Below, piece after piece: positions 1-11,293 of a stretch of DNA of 64,000 bases. The notes under the pieces were generated by a model, which was not told where the DNA came from, made no database searches, and worked only from the letters and a program-made list of their open reading frames with translations. Origin of the DNA: Rotaria sordida (taxonomy: Eukaryota > Rotifera > Eurotatoria > Philodinida > Philodinidae); NCBI GenBank assembly GCA_905250125.1, contig CAJNOL010000175.1, positions 124,001 to 188,000 on the forward strand. The letters are read 5' to 3'. Each line of letters begins with the position of its first letter. Position 1 is the stretch's first letter. Both the position numbers and the translations under genes were made by a program.

Positions 1-134
1 GTTGGCCAATAGGTACTTATAATGTTACTGCACAAGTATGCAATGGAGTATGTGGTTCAATTCATCCACATACGTCTATTTATGATACAGCTAAAGGCTC
101 ATTTGAACTTACAAAGAAAAAAGTCTTCTTTTAA
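1..134 (+). CDS. Saposin-B/countin-like secreted protein, last exon only (5' truncated by window)
   Basis: The reading frame open from base 3 to a TAA at 132-134 encodes about 43 residues beginning WPIGTYNVTAQVCNGVCG and continuing with an HPHTSIYDT stretch. It aligns residue for residue with the last exon of the complete gene at 5571-6470 (WLPGVYNVTVQICNGECG, then HPHSAIYDT). The paired cysteines of the CNG-x-CG motif are conserved. It is therefore the 3' end of a paralogue in the same orientation; the upstream exons lie outside the window. The C-terminus carries a few extra basic/aromatic residues (KKKVFF) not present in the neighbour. Function is inferred only from the paralogue. Confidence 0.75.
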   Translation, partial: WPIGTYNVTAQVCNGVCGSIHPHTSIYDTAKGSFELTKKKVFF

Positions 135-240
135 AGAATTGATGTAATATTGGTTTTTTTTAATGCAAAAGTAATCATAGAAAATAAAAAGTATAAAACT
201 GCCATTATAATTCAATAGAGTTTATTTTGCAATAAAACAT

Positions 241-857
241 TTACTGACGAGAAAAATCTCCAACTGATTAATCGTTTTTGAATTGAAAGCATGCGGATCA
301 CGTAGACTGTAATGAGTTATTAATATCTCGAAAAGAGTTCGTGCTCTTAGGTTATTGCTGCGAAGATACTGCACGTTTGCAGTATGTTTCAATATAATGG
401 AGTGAGTTCTCTCAAGAATACCAAGAAAACTGATTTTCGAATTCTTTGTATAGAAACAAGCCTTGATAAGAATAATTGATTGTGAAAGTTTCAAATATTT
501 TCGTTATTCCTATCTCAAGGTAAAACCATAGTAAAAGTGCATTCCGTATACACCCGCAAATTCAATGTTCTTATTTCAAGATAAGAACAGATCAAATAGT
601 TTGATACTTTCACGGTTAACTATGCTTGTTAAGGCTTGTTCCTATGCAAAAAATTTGAAAATCAGTTTTCCTAGTGTTCTTGAGAGGAGTCATAGCATTG
701 TATTGCTAAAATACTATACAAACGCAATATGTCGCCAATAATAAGCTATAGACTCGAACTCTTTTCGAAGTAATTCATAAATCATTATTTTTTACATGAC
801 GTACATGCTTTCGACTCAAAAGTGATTAGTCACTTGAGGGACTACCTTCATCAGTAG
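241..857. repeat. Long palindrome (foldback element), family A copy 1
   Basis: The left half and the reverse complement of the right half align over most of the 0.6 kb. Examples are CTTGATAAGAATAATTGATTGTGAAAG on the left against GCCTTAACAAGCATAGTTAACCGTGAAAG read from the right. The same sequence recurs near 10.06, 18.65 and 61.6 kb. Shared landmarks are AAAAGAGTTCGTGCTC, GAGATACTGCA and GATGTTCTTATTTCA-like blocks. No credible transposase ORF is present, so this is a non-autonomous foldback/MITE-like element. Ends are placed from the palindrome, not from a target duplication. Confidence 0.8.
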
Positions 858-1203
858 ACTTGAAATAAACTCACTCTGAAGATCTTCGTAATATGCAATC
901 ATTAACAATTTTCATTTCGAAAGCAATTGGCAAACATTCAATCAATTTTTAATAGTCATATTCATTTTGTTCTGATATTAAAAATCATAATTGAATGACA
1001 AGTTAATGACAAATGCAACAGATTTCTTCATTATAAATATGTTTGTTGCTATGCTATTGTTGGGTTAAAATACTTGATGCTGAAACTTGATTCATTGAAT
1101 GAATTGTGTTGTTTAGATCATTAACAATTCTTAATCAATTGAATTTAATTTTAATAAATGTTACATTTAATTTCAATTAATTGAATGTATGCTAGTTCAT
1201 TAA

Positions 1204-1832
1204 AGGTTGCCTGGCGAGTAAACTCTTTCAACTTGAGATCCGTTTTCAATTTCGGACTCTGTATATATGATGAAGCCTAATGAGATATCAAAATCCTCAA
1301 ACAGATAAGGCCTTCCTTACAAAGATATAACTGTTTTACAGAAATTTTAGCCAATTGGACGGTATGTACAAAAGAAAGAGTCAAGTGACGATATTTTGAC
1401 CTAGAATTTTGTCTCTAACGAGATCTAGTTGTGACTAGAACGTCCTAAAAATGTCAGCTTCAAAGAATATCTCATTCACGAGATATTGAATTCCTAAAAA
1501 CGTGAAATTCTCGAATCTCTCGTAGTATATGAGTAATTTTTGGGAATTCAATAGTTCATGAAGGAAACATTCTTTTGAGCTGAAACTTTCAGAACATTCT
1601 AGCTACAATTAGGTCTATTTATAGACAAAAGTTCAGATCAAAATATCGTCATTCAATGCTTTTTGTACATAATGTGTTATAGGCTAAAATTTCAGCAAAA
1701 TAACTATAACTTTGTTGGGAAGGATTTATCCTTTTCAGATTTTCAATATATCATTCAAGTCTACTCTATACACAGAGTTCGACCTGAAAGACGATTTTCA
1801 AGTTGGTAAGGTTCCCTCATGAAAATATATGT
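1204..1832. repeat. Long palindrome (foldback element), family B
   Basis: The two arms are inverted copies. Left GTTTTACAGAAATTTTAGCC matches GTTATTTTGCTGAAATTTTAGCC read from the right, and GACGATATTTTGA occurs in both arms. The palindrome axis is near 1510 (GAATTCCTAAAAACG / GGGAATTC). The terminal 50 bp (CTCATGAGGGAACCTTACCAACTTG read inward from the right) resemble the ends of family A, but the interior differs, so it is a related, diverged family. No ORF of note. Confidence 0.75.
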
Positions 1833-3208
1833 TGTATGTTGAATCAAGAAGAAAGAAATTACGTTATTATGTTTTATCCATTTATATTATTATTTCTGTG
1901 CTATATTAAATCTTTTTAATTTCATATATCACTGTGATTATCAAACGACATAATTAATATCTTTATTGATACAATCATTGAATTATTTTTTCTCTATGAA
2001 AATATTGATCAGTCCTCTTCTATTGTTTTTCCTCTCATATAAAGATACACACCGAAGTATATATGTTCATTAACATTGTCGAAAAAAGTCAACTAAAGCT
2101 TGAATGAAAAATTATTATGTCCTTTTAATATGAACAAAATATTTCTTGATCGAATTATTTTACTTCACATATCATGAAATAAGTCACTTAAACTCTCTTC
2201 ATTATGAAGCAGGCTTATTTCAGTTATTGATAACATCTAACATAAAAAAAAGAACAATATCAAAACTGATGAAAAGAATCAGAGCTATCACCTCTTCTGC
2301 TTTTTGAAGTTTTTTCTGTTGTTTCTGCTTGTTCAAGATTTTTCTGCCTTGTTTGATATGGCGTTATTTATTATTTCAATCAACATTTTTCACCTGAAAT
2401 ACCTTCGTTTCCATAATTATTAAAAAAACCGTATCAAAAACTACTGATATTTTTGTGCCATTCTAATTTTTTTTATTTGATACAGATAATTTTTATTTTC
2501 TACTGACTACAAACAACTATCAACCTATATATTTGGTTTTAAATCAATTCTTTACCTATAGTTTTCTCTCGTGTTTTGATTACTCATGTAATTCATATAC
2601 ACCAACATATACATTCTTTCGTTTGTCTACTCAATGAACATGAATAATGAATATGATTAGTGAGAGGAAAGGAACAGAAAAAGCAGCCCAAGATGATAAT
2701 GACAACTCGACTAGCGAAGAAGATATTCACAAAGCAGTGGTAGTTGCTGAAGTAATAATTATGTCATCAGGAGTTAAACTAGAAAACAGAAATTGAATAG
2801 AGTTATTTTCAACAAAGAATGGTTCAAAGTCGTCGAATATTAATGATCTTTAAAAGAATATAAATTTTGATCTGTCTCAACTAACATTTATTGTTCGTCA
2901 TCAACAGTTTTCCGAACATTCCTAATAAAAAGCTAATACTGATAATCCTATGAATAATAAGAAACAAAGAAATTTTAAATGCTATGATTTAATCAACAAT
3001 TATTTTGAATTTTTCCTTACCATATACTGTAATAGATAAATATTTATTAGGTAAAAAAAGATTTATCAACAGCTCTTAAATCAGATGAAGAATACTCCTT
3101 AAAACGAAAACGTCTTCAATGATTCTGTCTATTTATTAATTAGTTTTGTTTTGTGATACCATACAATACGAGTGATTAGTATACTGAAACTAAAATTTAA
3201 ATGTAACT

Positions 3209-3820
3209 GGTAGCTCGTAATAAAAGAGAGTCTCAATATTTTGTTAACATCTTAAGCGTTATCTTATCGCTCACGTTTTATTTTTTTTATGAAAAGATTT
3301 ATCGTTTGATTCCGCACAAATTGGTACATTTTGCTGTAAAAAACACTTATCTCTCTTTCTACGTCATTATGACTTAAAACAAGCATTACACATAACTTTC
3401 AAAGTCTTAATTTTTTTCAAGTTTTTTCCAAAATGTCTAGTTTCTCAATTAATCTTGTTACTTTGAGTATAATTTGTTCGCCACTCAGGAGATAAATTGG
3501 TTCATTTCAATCAACGTACCAAAAGCAATTTATTTTATTTCTGGACAAAGAATATGGCACGACCAATGATAATAAGACTAATCTCAGGACTGGATGTTTT
3601 CGGAAAAAAATGAAAAAAATTTAGATTTTGAAAGTAATTTGTAATGCTTGTTTTAAGTCATAATGACGTTAAAAGAAAGATAAGTATTTTTTACAGCAAA
3701 ATGTACCAATTTGTGCAGAATCAAACGGTGAATCTTTTGATAAAAAAATAAAACGTGAGCGATAAGATAACGCTTAAGATGTTAACAAAATATTAAGACC
3801 CTCTTTTATTACGAGCTACC
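3209..3820. repeat. Long palindrome (foldback element), family C
   Basis: The ends are near-perfect inverted repeats: GGTAGCTCGTAATAAAAGAG at 3209 and the reverse complement ending GAGCTACC at 3820. The arms of about 200 bp stay very similar throughout (GTTAACATCTTAAGCGTTATC; CATTATGACTTAAAACAAGCATTAC). The central roughly 180 bp is unpaired. Arm identity is visibly higher than in families A and B, suggesting a younger insertion. No coding capacity. Confidence 0.85.
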
Positions 3821-3899
3821 CGTAAGTTTCATATCATAAATAGACTTTGTGCTGTCTTTCTGCTTTTCGATGATAAAACTTCTGTTATCTTATGCTTTT

Positions 3900-4130
3900 T
3901 GCGAAGTATTTAATGCGATGCGAAGCACAACATTTATGTAGTCCTGCGCGAGTTTACTTTTTTTTTTCTTTTTTCTTTTTAATGCAGTGCGAAGCACAGC
4001 ATTCATGTGATCCTTCGCGAGTTTACTTTTTACGGTGCGAAGCACTGTATAGCAATCGTTCGAGGTATTTTAATGCCCTGCAAAGCAGAGGCATTTATGT
4101 AATGGTTCGCGAGTTTACTTCCTTTTTTTC
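3900..4130. repeat. Short tandem repeat block, about 4 imperfect units of about 50 bp
   Basis: Units share TGCGAAGCAC, then CATTTATGT, then TCGCGAGTTTACTT, with variable T-rich spacers. Copies start near 3912, 3982, 4034 and 4072. The small open frame across it (RCEAQH repeated) is a by-product of the repeat and is not called a gene. Confidence 0.6.
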
Positions 4131-4135
4131 GTTCT

Positions 4136-5040
4136 TACTTGAGGTACGCATCCTAAGTCATCATTTTGTGATCCGATGATTTCGAGAACGGATAGTGATA
4201 AAAGGATCGTTTAAAAGCGAGTCGAAAATACTAAGGTCGAAATAGTACCTTTTTTTTGCCTGATTTATCATAAGAGTTTTCGTTCTTTCATAAATCATGT
4301 CTGAAAAAGACGATTTTGAAAGAAGTTATCTTTGAGATAATTAAACCAGTAAAAGTTACGCGCCAATCTTTTTCCTGAATACAGGACAGTTGTGAAGACA
4401 GCTGATTATAGATAATGAATCATCTAGATAATTAATCGATCAATCAATATGATTCTTCGAAAGGAAGTTTCCAGGGTTCAGTAGAGTTTTCGAAGTGATG
4501 AGTTTAGGCATGTCTGATATTTAAAGAGATATCGTTTTTCTGATTTCTCGAAATTTCGGCTTCGCAGAACATTTCGTATTCGAGTCGAAACTAGAATACC
4601 ATCTAGTTAACTTACTTTACGTACGCATCTCATGTAGTCATTTTTTGTCGCGATGATCTCGAGAGTCGAAACTCGTAAAATAGTCGTTGAAATGTGACAT
4701 TCAAGTATCGAAATCGAACTGATACCTTTTTTTGAGTTCTTCTTCAGAGCATGTTTGGTTTCCTCAAAAATAGATTCCGAAAATGACAAATTTTTCAGGA
4801 CTTTACGTGTTTTTCATTTTGAGATAATGAAAACGAAAATGTAGAGAAAAGTTAAGAGCCATTGTCTTTCTTCATATGTTAAACAGCTGTAGTCACAGCT
4901 GATTGTAGATAATGAATTATATAGATAATTAAATAATCAATCGAAATCGTCCTTTAGATAAGTGTTCATAGGCTTTCATAGAGTTCACATGGTGATGAAT
5001 TTTATTATGATACTTTCGCATTTTCTCACGACGTATATCA
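4136..5040. repeat. Direct tandem duplication of about 480 bp
   Basis: Block one (about 4136-4560) and block two (about 4611-5040) align in the same orientation. Landmarks are GTACGCATC, GTCATTTT then GATGAT-TCGAG, a GATACC/AGTACC followed by TTTTTTT, GAGATAAT, and CAGCTGATTATAGATAATGAAT at 4400 against CAGCTGATTGTAGATAATGAAT near 4897. Many substitutions and small indels mark it as old. No ORF is conserved between the copies. Confidence 0.6.
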
Positions 5041-5570
5041 GCTGACTCGTGAAAAAAAAAAATTTCGAATTCGAATGATGCAGAGTAGTTTCCACTTTTT
5101 GAACTTCAAAAGGTAGCAGCACTGAAAAGTATAGATGAATATCAATGAGTAGTAATTAATTAAAGAAAAACCTAATAATTCTTCTTAATTTAACCTAAAA
5201 ATTTGAGCTTATTCTCGATGCCATAGTTGAAATAGTACCGATAATATAAAAACAAAGTGTATTTTTAGATTTTTAAATCGCGTCATCAATTTTCAACAAG
5301 TTTAACTAGTAATATTTTTTTTAACGCAAAAGATAAGGATAGAAAAATGAACAAAATTGCGTCAAATGACGCATTAATTTTGCGAGAATCTTATAGAAGA
5401 AAAAAAACACTATATAAAACTCTGACCATTTGTGTAATATCGATATAAATCCTGTGTGCATTTGTACATCTGAAACAGCTGAGTATTTTTCCATCATACG
5501 AATATTTATTCGCGTCATGTTTTTTGTATTTATAGACTTTCGTTTATTGTAGATATTATTGTTACAAACC

Positions 5571-6470
5571 ATGTACAAGAGTCTTACTTTCATTCTTATT
5601 GTAATTATTGGCATTGCTAATGCTCGTGGCTTTAGTAACATTAAAGCAGAAAATATTCGACATATTAAATCATTTTCTTCACAAAAAAATGTAGGTCTTG
5701 ATCTGTGTCCAACATGTATCAATGTTGCTGATGAATCAATTAATATTTTGCTCAATTTAATTTTGGACACTGGTATTATTGGTACATGTGGTACATTATG
5801 TCAAGCTTTGGCTGAAAAAACTGGATCACAAATCCTTGGTACAGTCTGTGATATAGTTTGTGATGTTGTTGGCATTGATGAATTCATCAAATTAATCGAA
5901 AAAGCTGATCTTGATCCAATATGGTACTGTGAAATTGCTAAATTATGTCCAGGTAAGGATATTTTTTCTTTATGCTGATTAAAGAAAAATAATTGAAATA
6001 TTTATCTGTATAGTTAATGATCATGGTGATGCTAAAATTACCAAATTTACAATCTTACCACCAACTGGTCGTCAAGGACAAACATTTACTATTGACTTCA
6101 CTTTTGTATCAGTCAATGGAACTGGTACTGGTGAACTTACAATTGATATTCGTACTCCTGATCATATTCCACTTGGTACTGGTTTCTTATTACAAGCTCA
6201 GAAACCTGGTACATACAATGAACGAATTACTGTCAAAGCTGAACCTGATCCACAATGTGATCCTACACAACGTAAGATTTTTAAAATTATCTTCAAAATA
6301 GTTTTAATAAAAATATTTATCTTCGATTTTCTTCAATAGAACCATGTGAACAATGGTTACCAGGAGTTTATAATGTAACAGTTCAAATTTGCAATGGTGA
6401 ATGTGGCTCAAAACATCCACACTCAGCCATCTATGATACAGGCCGAGGTACATTTCAACTTACTGGATAA
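5571..6470 (+). CDS. Saposin-B/countin-like secreted protein, complete, 3 exons
   Basis: Exons 5571-5952, 6014-6271 and 6340-6470 join in frame to 256 residues. Residues 1-20 form a signal peptide (MYKSLTFILIVIIGIANARG). About residues 45-128 are a saposin-B-type domain: CPTC, then CGTLC, CDIVCDVV and a final C before LCP, with cysteine spacing typical of helical SapB bundles. The C-terminal half is a beta-rich region with FTIDFTF, GTGFLLQ and PGTYNERI. It ends in a conserved PCEQWLPGVYNV / CNGECGSKHPH module. This SapB plus C-terminal module layout resembles Dictyostelium countin (secreted counting factor), but function in an animal is unknown. A TTG 12 bp upstream is in frame; the ATG fits the signal peptide better. 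A paralogue ends at base 134. Confidence 0.8.
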
Positions 6471-6727
6471 ATGCTTATGATGGTTTTTTCTATTTGTTTG
6501 CAAAAAAATTCAACAATATATTTATTGCATACATTTTTTTTTTATTATTATTAAAATAAACTTATTTCATATTACTTATACTATTGGTGTGTAAGATATA
6601 CTGAAAGTATTTGTCAAGAAATGACTGGAAAATAGAATACTCAATTCAAATTCAAGAAGTAGTAATAATGTTCTCGTCTGTAGATTAATGAGTAGTGTTA
6701 TTCAAATGATTTGTTTCTAGATGTATA

Positions 6728-7280
6728 GGGTGTCCAGTAAGTCATGAAACAGACACACTAAAAATTGAATATCTTCATTATAGCTCGACCAAACGGGCTC
6801 ATTTTTTTTTACCAAGGATAGAGGCATGTTCACACTCCAAGTTCATACGGACAAGGTCAGTGAGAACCTTTGTTAAATACCACTATTGACCTCAACAAGA
6901 AAATTTTACTTGTTCACAGGTAAGAAAAAAAGTCACTTTGTCAGAAAAGAAAATTGAATATCTCCGTTACGGCTTGAGCAGACGAGTTAATTCTCTTACC
7001 AAAGATAGAGGTATGTTCACACTCCAAATCTGTATGGGGGACATTAATGAGAACCTATGATGAGCATATTGTTTTCTTTTCCTATCTGTGAACAATTAAA
7101 ATTTTCTTGTTGAGATCAATAGTGGTATTTAACAAAGGTTCTCACTGACCTTGTCCGTATGAATTTGGAGTGTGAACATACCTCTATCCTTGGTAAAAAA
7201 AAAGAATGAGCCCATTTGGTCGAGCTATAATGGAGATATTCAATTTTTAGTTTGTCTGTTTCATGACTTACTGAACACCC
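6728..7280. repeat. Palindromic MITE flanked by TA (family D)
   Basis: The terminal inverted repeat starts GGGTGTCCAGTAAGTCATGA at 6728 and ends with its near-perfect complement at 7280. A TA dinucleotide flanks both sides (6726-6727 and 7281-7282), as expected for TA-targeting (Tc1/mariner-type) elements. The arms of about 210 bp are highly similar (ATAGCTCGACCAAA; ACCAAGGATAGAGG). The interior repeats a partial second version of the arm (ACCAAAGATAGAGGTATGTTCACACTCC), so the element has a nested structure. No transposase. Confidence 0.8.
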
Positions 7281-7792
7281 TACATATACTGTTGTTATGA
7301 AATAGTTCTCATTTATGTGTTTGAATATTGAAAAATATTTTGTATAATGTGTTACATATTAACATTAAACGTAAACTACTTTCAATCAATTGAATAAGAT
7401 TCATCTCACTCAACTACAAACAAAATCCTCCGTAGATTCGTTGGATTATTCAAATGTTTGTCGTGATTAAGAGATAAATTGAATATGTGTGAAAGAAAAT
7501 AGATGTTTTCTATATAAAACTAAATTTATCCTTGGCAAAGAGAAGATATCGATATTGGTGAGAGAGTCCATAGTGGCTTATAACTTAAAATTTTTCTTCT
7601 GATGCATTAATATCATATTTTTATATTTAAAAACTGTTAGAAAATCCACTTTTAAGACAACATATGCTGAAAATTTACATTTATACAATCGACATCCACA
7701 AAACTTTTAACATGTTCTTTTATGAGATTTATCGAGCAAATCTTAAATAATACTATCAACAATAAGAAAATCAAATATGTATACTATGCGTT

Positions 7793-8460
7793 TCAACATA
7801 TAATAGAGATATAGCAATTCCTAGGATGATGATTTCAAAAATGACTTTTTTGCAGTATTGAAAACTCATTGTCCTGTCAATTTTTTAAAACTTCTGCTGA
7901 GTTTTGATTGTTCTATTCGACGCTATTGTTAGATTTCATCGGGTCTAAAGACAAAATCCCAAATCGGTCGAAATTTACGAGTTTTAAGAGAAAATTCAAT
8001 CAATTCCATAACTTTTTTTAACTATTCAAAGAAATCAAATGATACTATCGGATAGAACATGTAGATTATGAATACTACAGATATGTTACTTTTAAATCTA
8101 AGCTCCAGAAATTAGTACATTCAACATCCAGAGACAGCATATTTTCAAGATTCAGAACTACAAGTTTTCGTCAGTAATTTATGCCAACAGTGATCAACTT
8201 TGTATTCTATAGTTTTATTTCTTTAAAAAATTAAAATAGATTACAAAAATGGTCGATTTATCTCTTAAAATCCATAAATTTCGACCAATTCTGAACTTCG
8301 CGTTTTTAGTTTCCATGAGATATAATCATAACGTCGAATAGAGCAATCAAAATTGAGCACAAGTTTTTTTTTAAATTGCTAGGACAATGAATTTTCAATA
8401 CTAAAAAAAAGTCATCTTTGAAAACACAGTCTAGGAATTGTTGCATCTCTAACATATAGC
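7793..8460. repeat. Long palindrome (foldback element), family E
   Basis: The arms match in inverted orientation. Left AGTATTGAAAACTCATTGTCCT corresponds to AGTATTGAAAATTCATTGTCCT read from the right. Left TCGGTCGAAATTTACGAGTTTTAAGAG corresponds to TTGGTCGAAATTTATGGATTTTAAGAG. The central roughly 250 bp is not paired. No coding capacity and no clear target duplication. Confidence 0.75.
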
Positions 8461-10059
8461 AATTTTAAAAACATATATAATAACGAAACACGACCGACGT
8501 TGATTTTCCTTCCATACGTTTTATTCTTTAGTTTTACAAGCTTTTTTTCTCAATAAATAAGTACACATTTTAATGATTCTCTAAACATTTTATTACCCTT
8601 TTGTTACATTAAATATCTAATAAAACCGAATCATATTCGATAATAGTTCATTTATTCGTAAAATAGTTGATGTATGTGAATCAATTTTAAGGAAGAATAA
8701 AATTTTCGCATCAGTCATTTTTATTCTCAATACACCGTGAAAAGCCATTGCTTTGATGTAACACCATCAATTCATATTCCATTTTTTGGTTCTTTAGTCT
8801 ATTAAAAAAATGCTTCACATATGCTATTTCAACACCGCCGAGATCAGCGATATTTTCTCCGAAAGTTAAAAGTTCATTAACATTTGTATTTATTAATATC
8901 GAAGTATTATATTATTCAACAGTAATTTTTGTATGACAAATAAATTCATCCAGATGTCTTTTGATGTTGACTACAAACGAAGATTACCATTCTTATCCTA
9001 TTTTCTTCTTTGATCATCGAAACTATGTGTGAAATCAGGATCAATTATAGAATCCATAACACCAGGATTAATTGTATCATTAACATGAAATAGAAAAAAA
9101 AAAAGATTCTTATAGAATACCAACAGGAAAAATGATTTCATTGAATAATAAATTCTACAACAAAGACTTCTTTTTTGAGATGTAAGAAAAAATGTTAACC
9201 TTGGAAATAGATTTTCATGTCTATCAACTGATTTATTATGATCGTCATATTTAAATACACTTGCTATTCAACCAAAATATGACTATTGATTCATATAAAC
9301 ATCAGTATAAGTTTTTTTCATTTTGATGATTAATCTAGTCGTTTTTATTTAGTTTTTATTAGTGCTGGTTTTTTTTGTTATATCACTCATTCTCATTTAC
9401 TACGAATAATATGTTCAAAATAAAGGTCAATTGAATGATTAGCTGAAATTTAATACATATTGTTTGGCTTTATTTGAAAAAGTATTAATGTACATATAAT
9501 TGTCCTGATAATTCAACTATGTATGATTTATTGGTATTTTCAATTATTTTCATTCATTGTGATTTATTTTTCAAACAACCTTATTTTTTTCATAAATTCA
9601 ATGATTGACTACAGATTAATTTATCTAATAATTGGTAATAATCTGGTTGATACATAAGAAGAATTGTATTTTTCTAATGGTTAAAACATTAAAAATACGA
9701 TGTTAACCAAAGTATAACACCATCTAATCAAGTGTTTATTATGATTGGTTTTTGGAAAATTATTTTTATTATCCTTCATGCAGGCATATGAATACATGAG
9801 TTTCTTTCATCAACATGAACATTAAATTGAAATATTAAATTGCTGATTCATTTTCTTATACCAATCAAGTAAAGCCATGATTAATTCTTGATATGTATTA
9901 ACATTTTGAAGTTGAATAAAAATTTCTTTTAACAGATATATACCAATTCGTTATTTAATTTGTTCATTAAGTTGATAGTTTTGGAGAATCAACAGAATGT
10001 GATGCTTCTGATGTTCTATTTCTTGTTAACTCATCTAATGAGGAAAATCCTTTCAAATG

Positions 10060-10656
10060 ATTGATTACTTTTCAGTCAAGTTTAATGAGCTATGGATAAT
10101 CTGAAAAGAATTCGAGACATTAGTTTATTTTTATTGAGATATTGCATTTCTTTTTAAGTCAATACCATAATTCTTCTCAGGAACATCAGGAAAACTAAGT
10201 TTCGAGTTTCGACTTCACACGTTGCTCCGAGATAGACCTTAACTAGTATAGTTTATTGTGAAATTTTCATGTCTTTTAATTTGCTTCCATTCTGAAATAA
10301 GAACATGAAATCTGTCGGTGTATATAAACGATGTGAAAGATATGCTACTACCATAGTTCTGTCTTAGAATAGGAACAACAAAAAGATTTGATACTTTCAC
10401 TATAAAGTATTCTGGTCAAGGCCTGTCTGTGTATAAAGTTTCAATTCGAAATTCGAAATTCAGTTCTTCTGGCACTCCTGGAGATGATCACGGTATGGAG
10501 CAAAAAAATATCGTCAAAATGCAGTTTACATCTAGCAATAAGCTAAGGCTTCGAGCTCTTCTCAAATTATTCATAGGTCATTAAGACTTACACGATTCAC
10601 ATCGTTGTAACTCAAAAGCGATCAGTCAGTCGAGAAATTTCCCTCATAAGAGTAAA
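10060..10656. repeat. Long palindrome (foldback element), family A copy 2
   Basis: Homologous to the copies at 241, 18646 and 61470. It contains CAGGAACATCAGGAAAACT, CCTTAACTAGTATAGTTTATTGTGAAA, and on the other arm CACTATAAAGTATTCTGGTCAAGGCCTGTCT. It ends in CGAGAAATTTCCCTCATAAGAG. The left terminus is less well preserved than the right. Non-coding. Confidence 0.75.
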
Positions 10657-11293
10657 GTTTCATATGACATTATAAAAATACCATCTCAATCTATTTGTGA
10701 TGGACGAATAATTGCATGATTAAGTTAATGATCATTAACAAATATAAAAGCTAATTATATGCTGGACGGATGAACCATCAGTCAAGATCATTGAGATCAA
10801 AGAGTAATTGTTCATTGTCTCGAATTACAAAAAAAAATGAATACTAATAAAAAATAAACAGCGCTCGATTGTATAGTAAATTTATTTAGTGATGAAAGAT
10901 AATTAAAAAAAAAAGAGTTCACACGTATATATTTGTCTATTGACATCATCACATTTAAATTCATGACAAGATACTAATATATTCATTCTAATAAGAAGGA
11001 AAGAAAATATTGTCAATGGTTCATTTTTTTCTACAACATAAACGACAAATGATTTGTTGTATTCAGATACTACAAGTAATGGTAGTAATAGCATAAATTC
11101 CCGATGTATAGGAAGAAGAGTGTTTGTTCTTTCTTTTTTTTGCAATCATTCGATCGCAGCTAAGGAAAAAGACGGCAATAAGAAGGACAAAAAAAAGAGA
11201 AAAGATCGACAAACATACATTTGACGATGTTCAATAAGAAAAAAAAATATCGTCTTTGTTACTGAGCTCAGTTGTCGATGACGATCAACGAAG

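Larger units (their letters stand above)
135..5570. other. Intergenic region filled with repeats, no intact gene
   Basis: No convincing intact gene in 5.4 kb. It holds three long palindromes (241-857, 1204-1832, 3209-3820), a tandem repeat at about 3900-4130 and a direct duplication of a roughly 480-bp block at 4136-5040. A short open frame beginning ATG at 2647 (about 50 codons, KGTEKAAQDDNDNSTSEED) has coding-like composition but no detectable partner exons and is more likely a relic. ORFs in this stretch are otherwise low-complexity or lie within repeats. Confidence 0.6.
6471..11293. other. Intergenic region, repeats only
   Basis: 4.8 kb without a supportable gene. It contains palindromes at 6728-7280, 7793-8460 and about 10060-10656. 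The remainder is unique AT-rich sequence. The ORFs near 10.9-11.3 kb on the minus strand are low-complexity and overlap the first exon of the GPCR gene. Confidence 0.6.

Noticed and set aside
222-494. 90-codon minus-strand ORF
   Set aside because: Lies within the family A palindrome; no coding similarity and composition follows the repeat.
5321-5770. 149-codon minus-strand ORF over the 5' end of the saposin-B gene
   Set aside because: Antisense shadow of the signal peptide exon and its upstream flank; the plus-strand model has a signal peptide, Cys pattern and splice continuity.
6017-6301. 94-codon plus-strand ORF
   Set aside because: Out-of-frame shadow of exon 2 of the saposin-B/countin-like gene.
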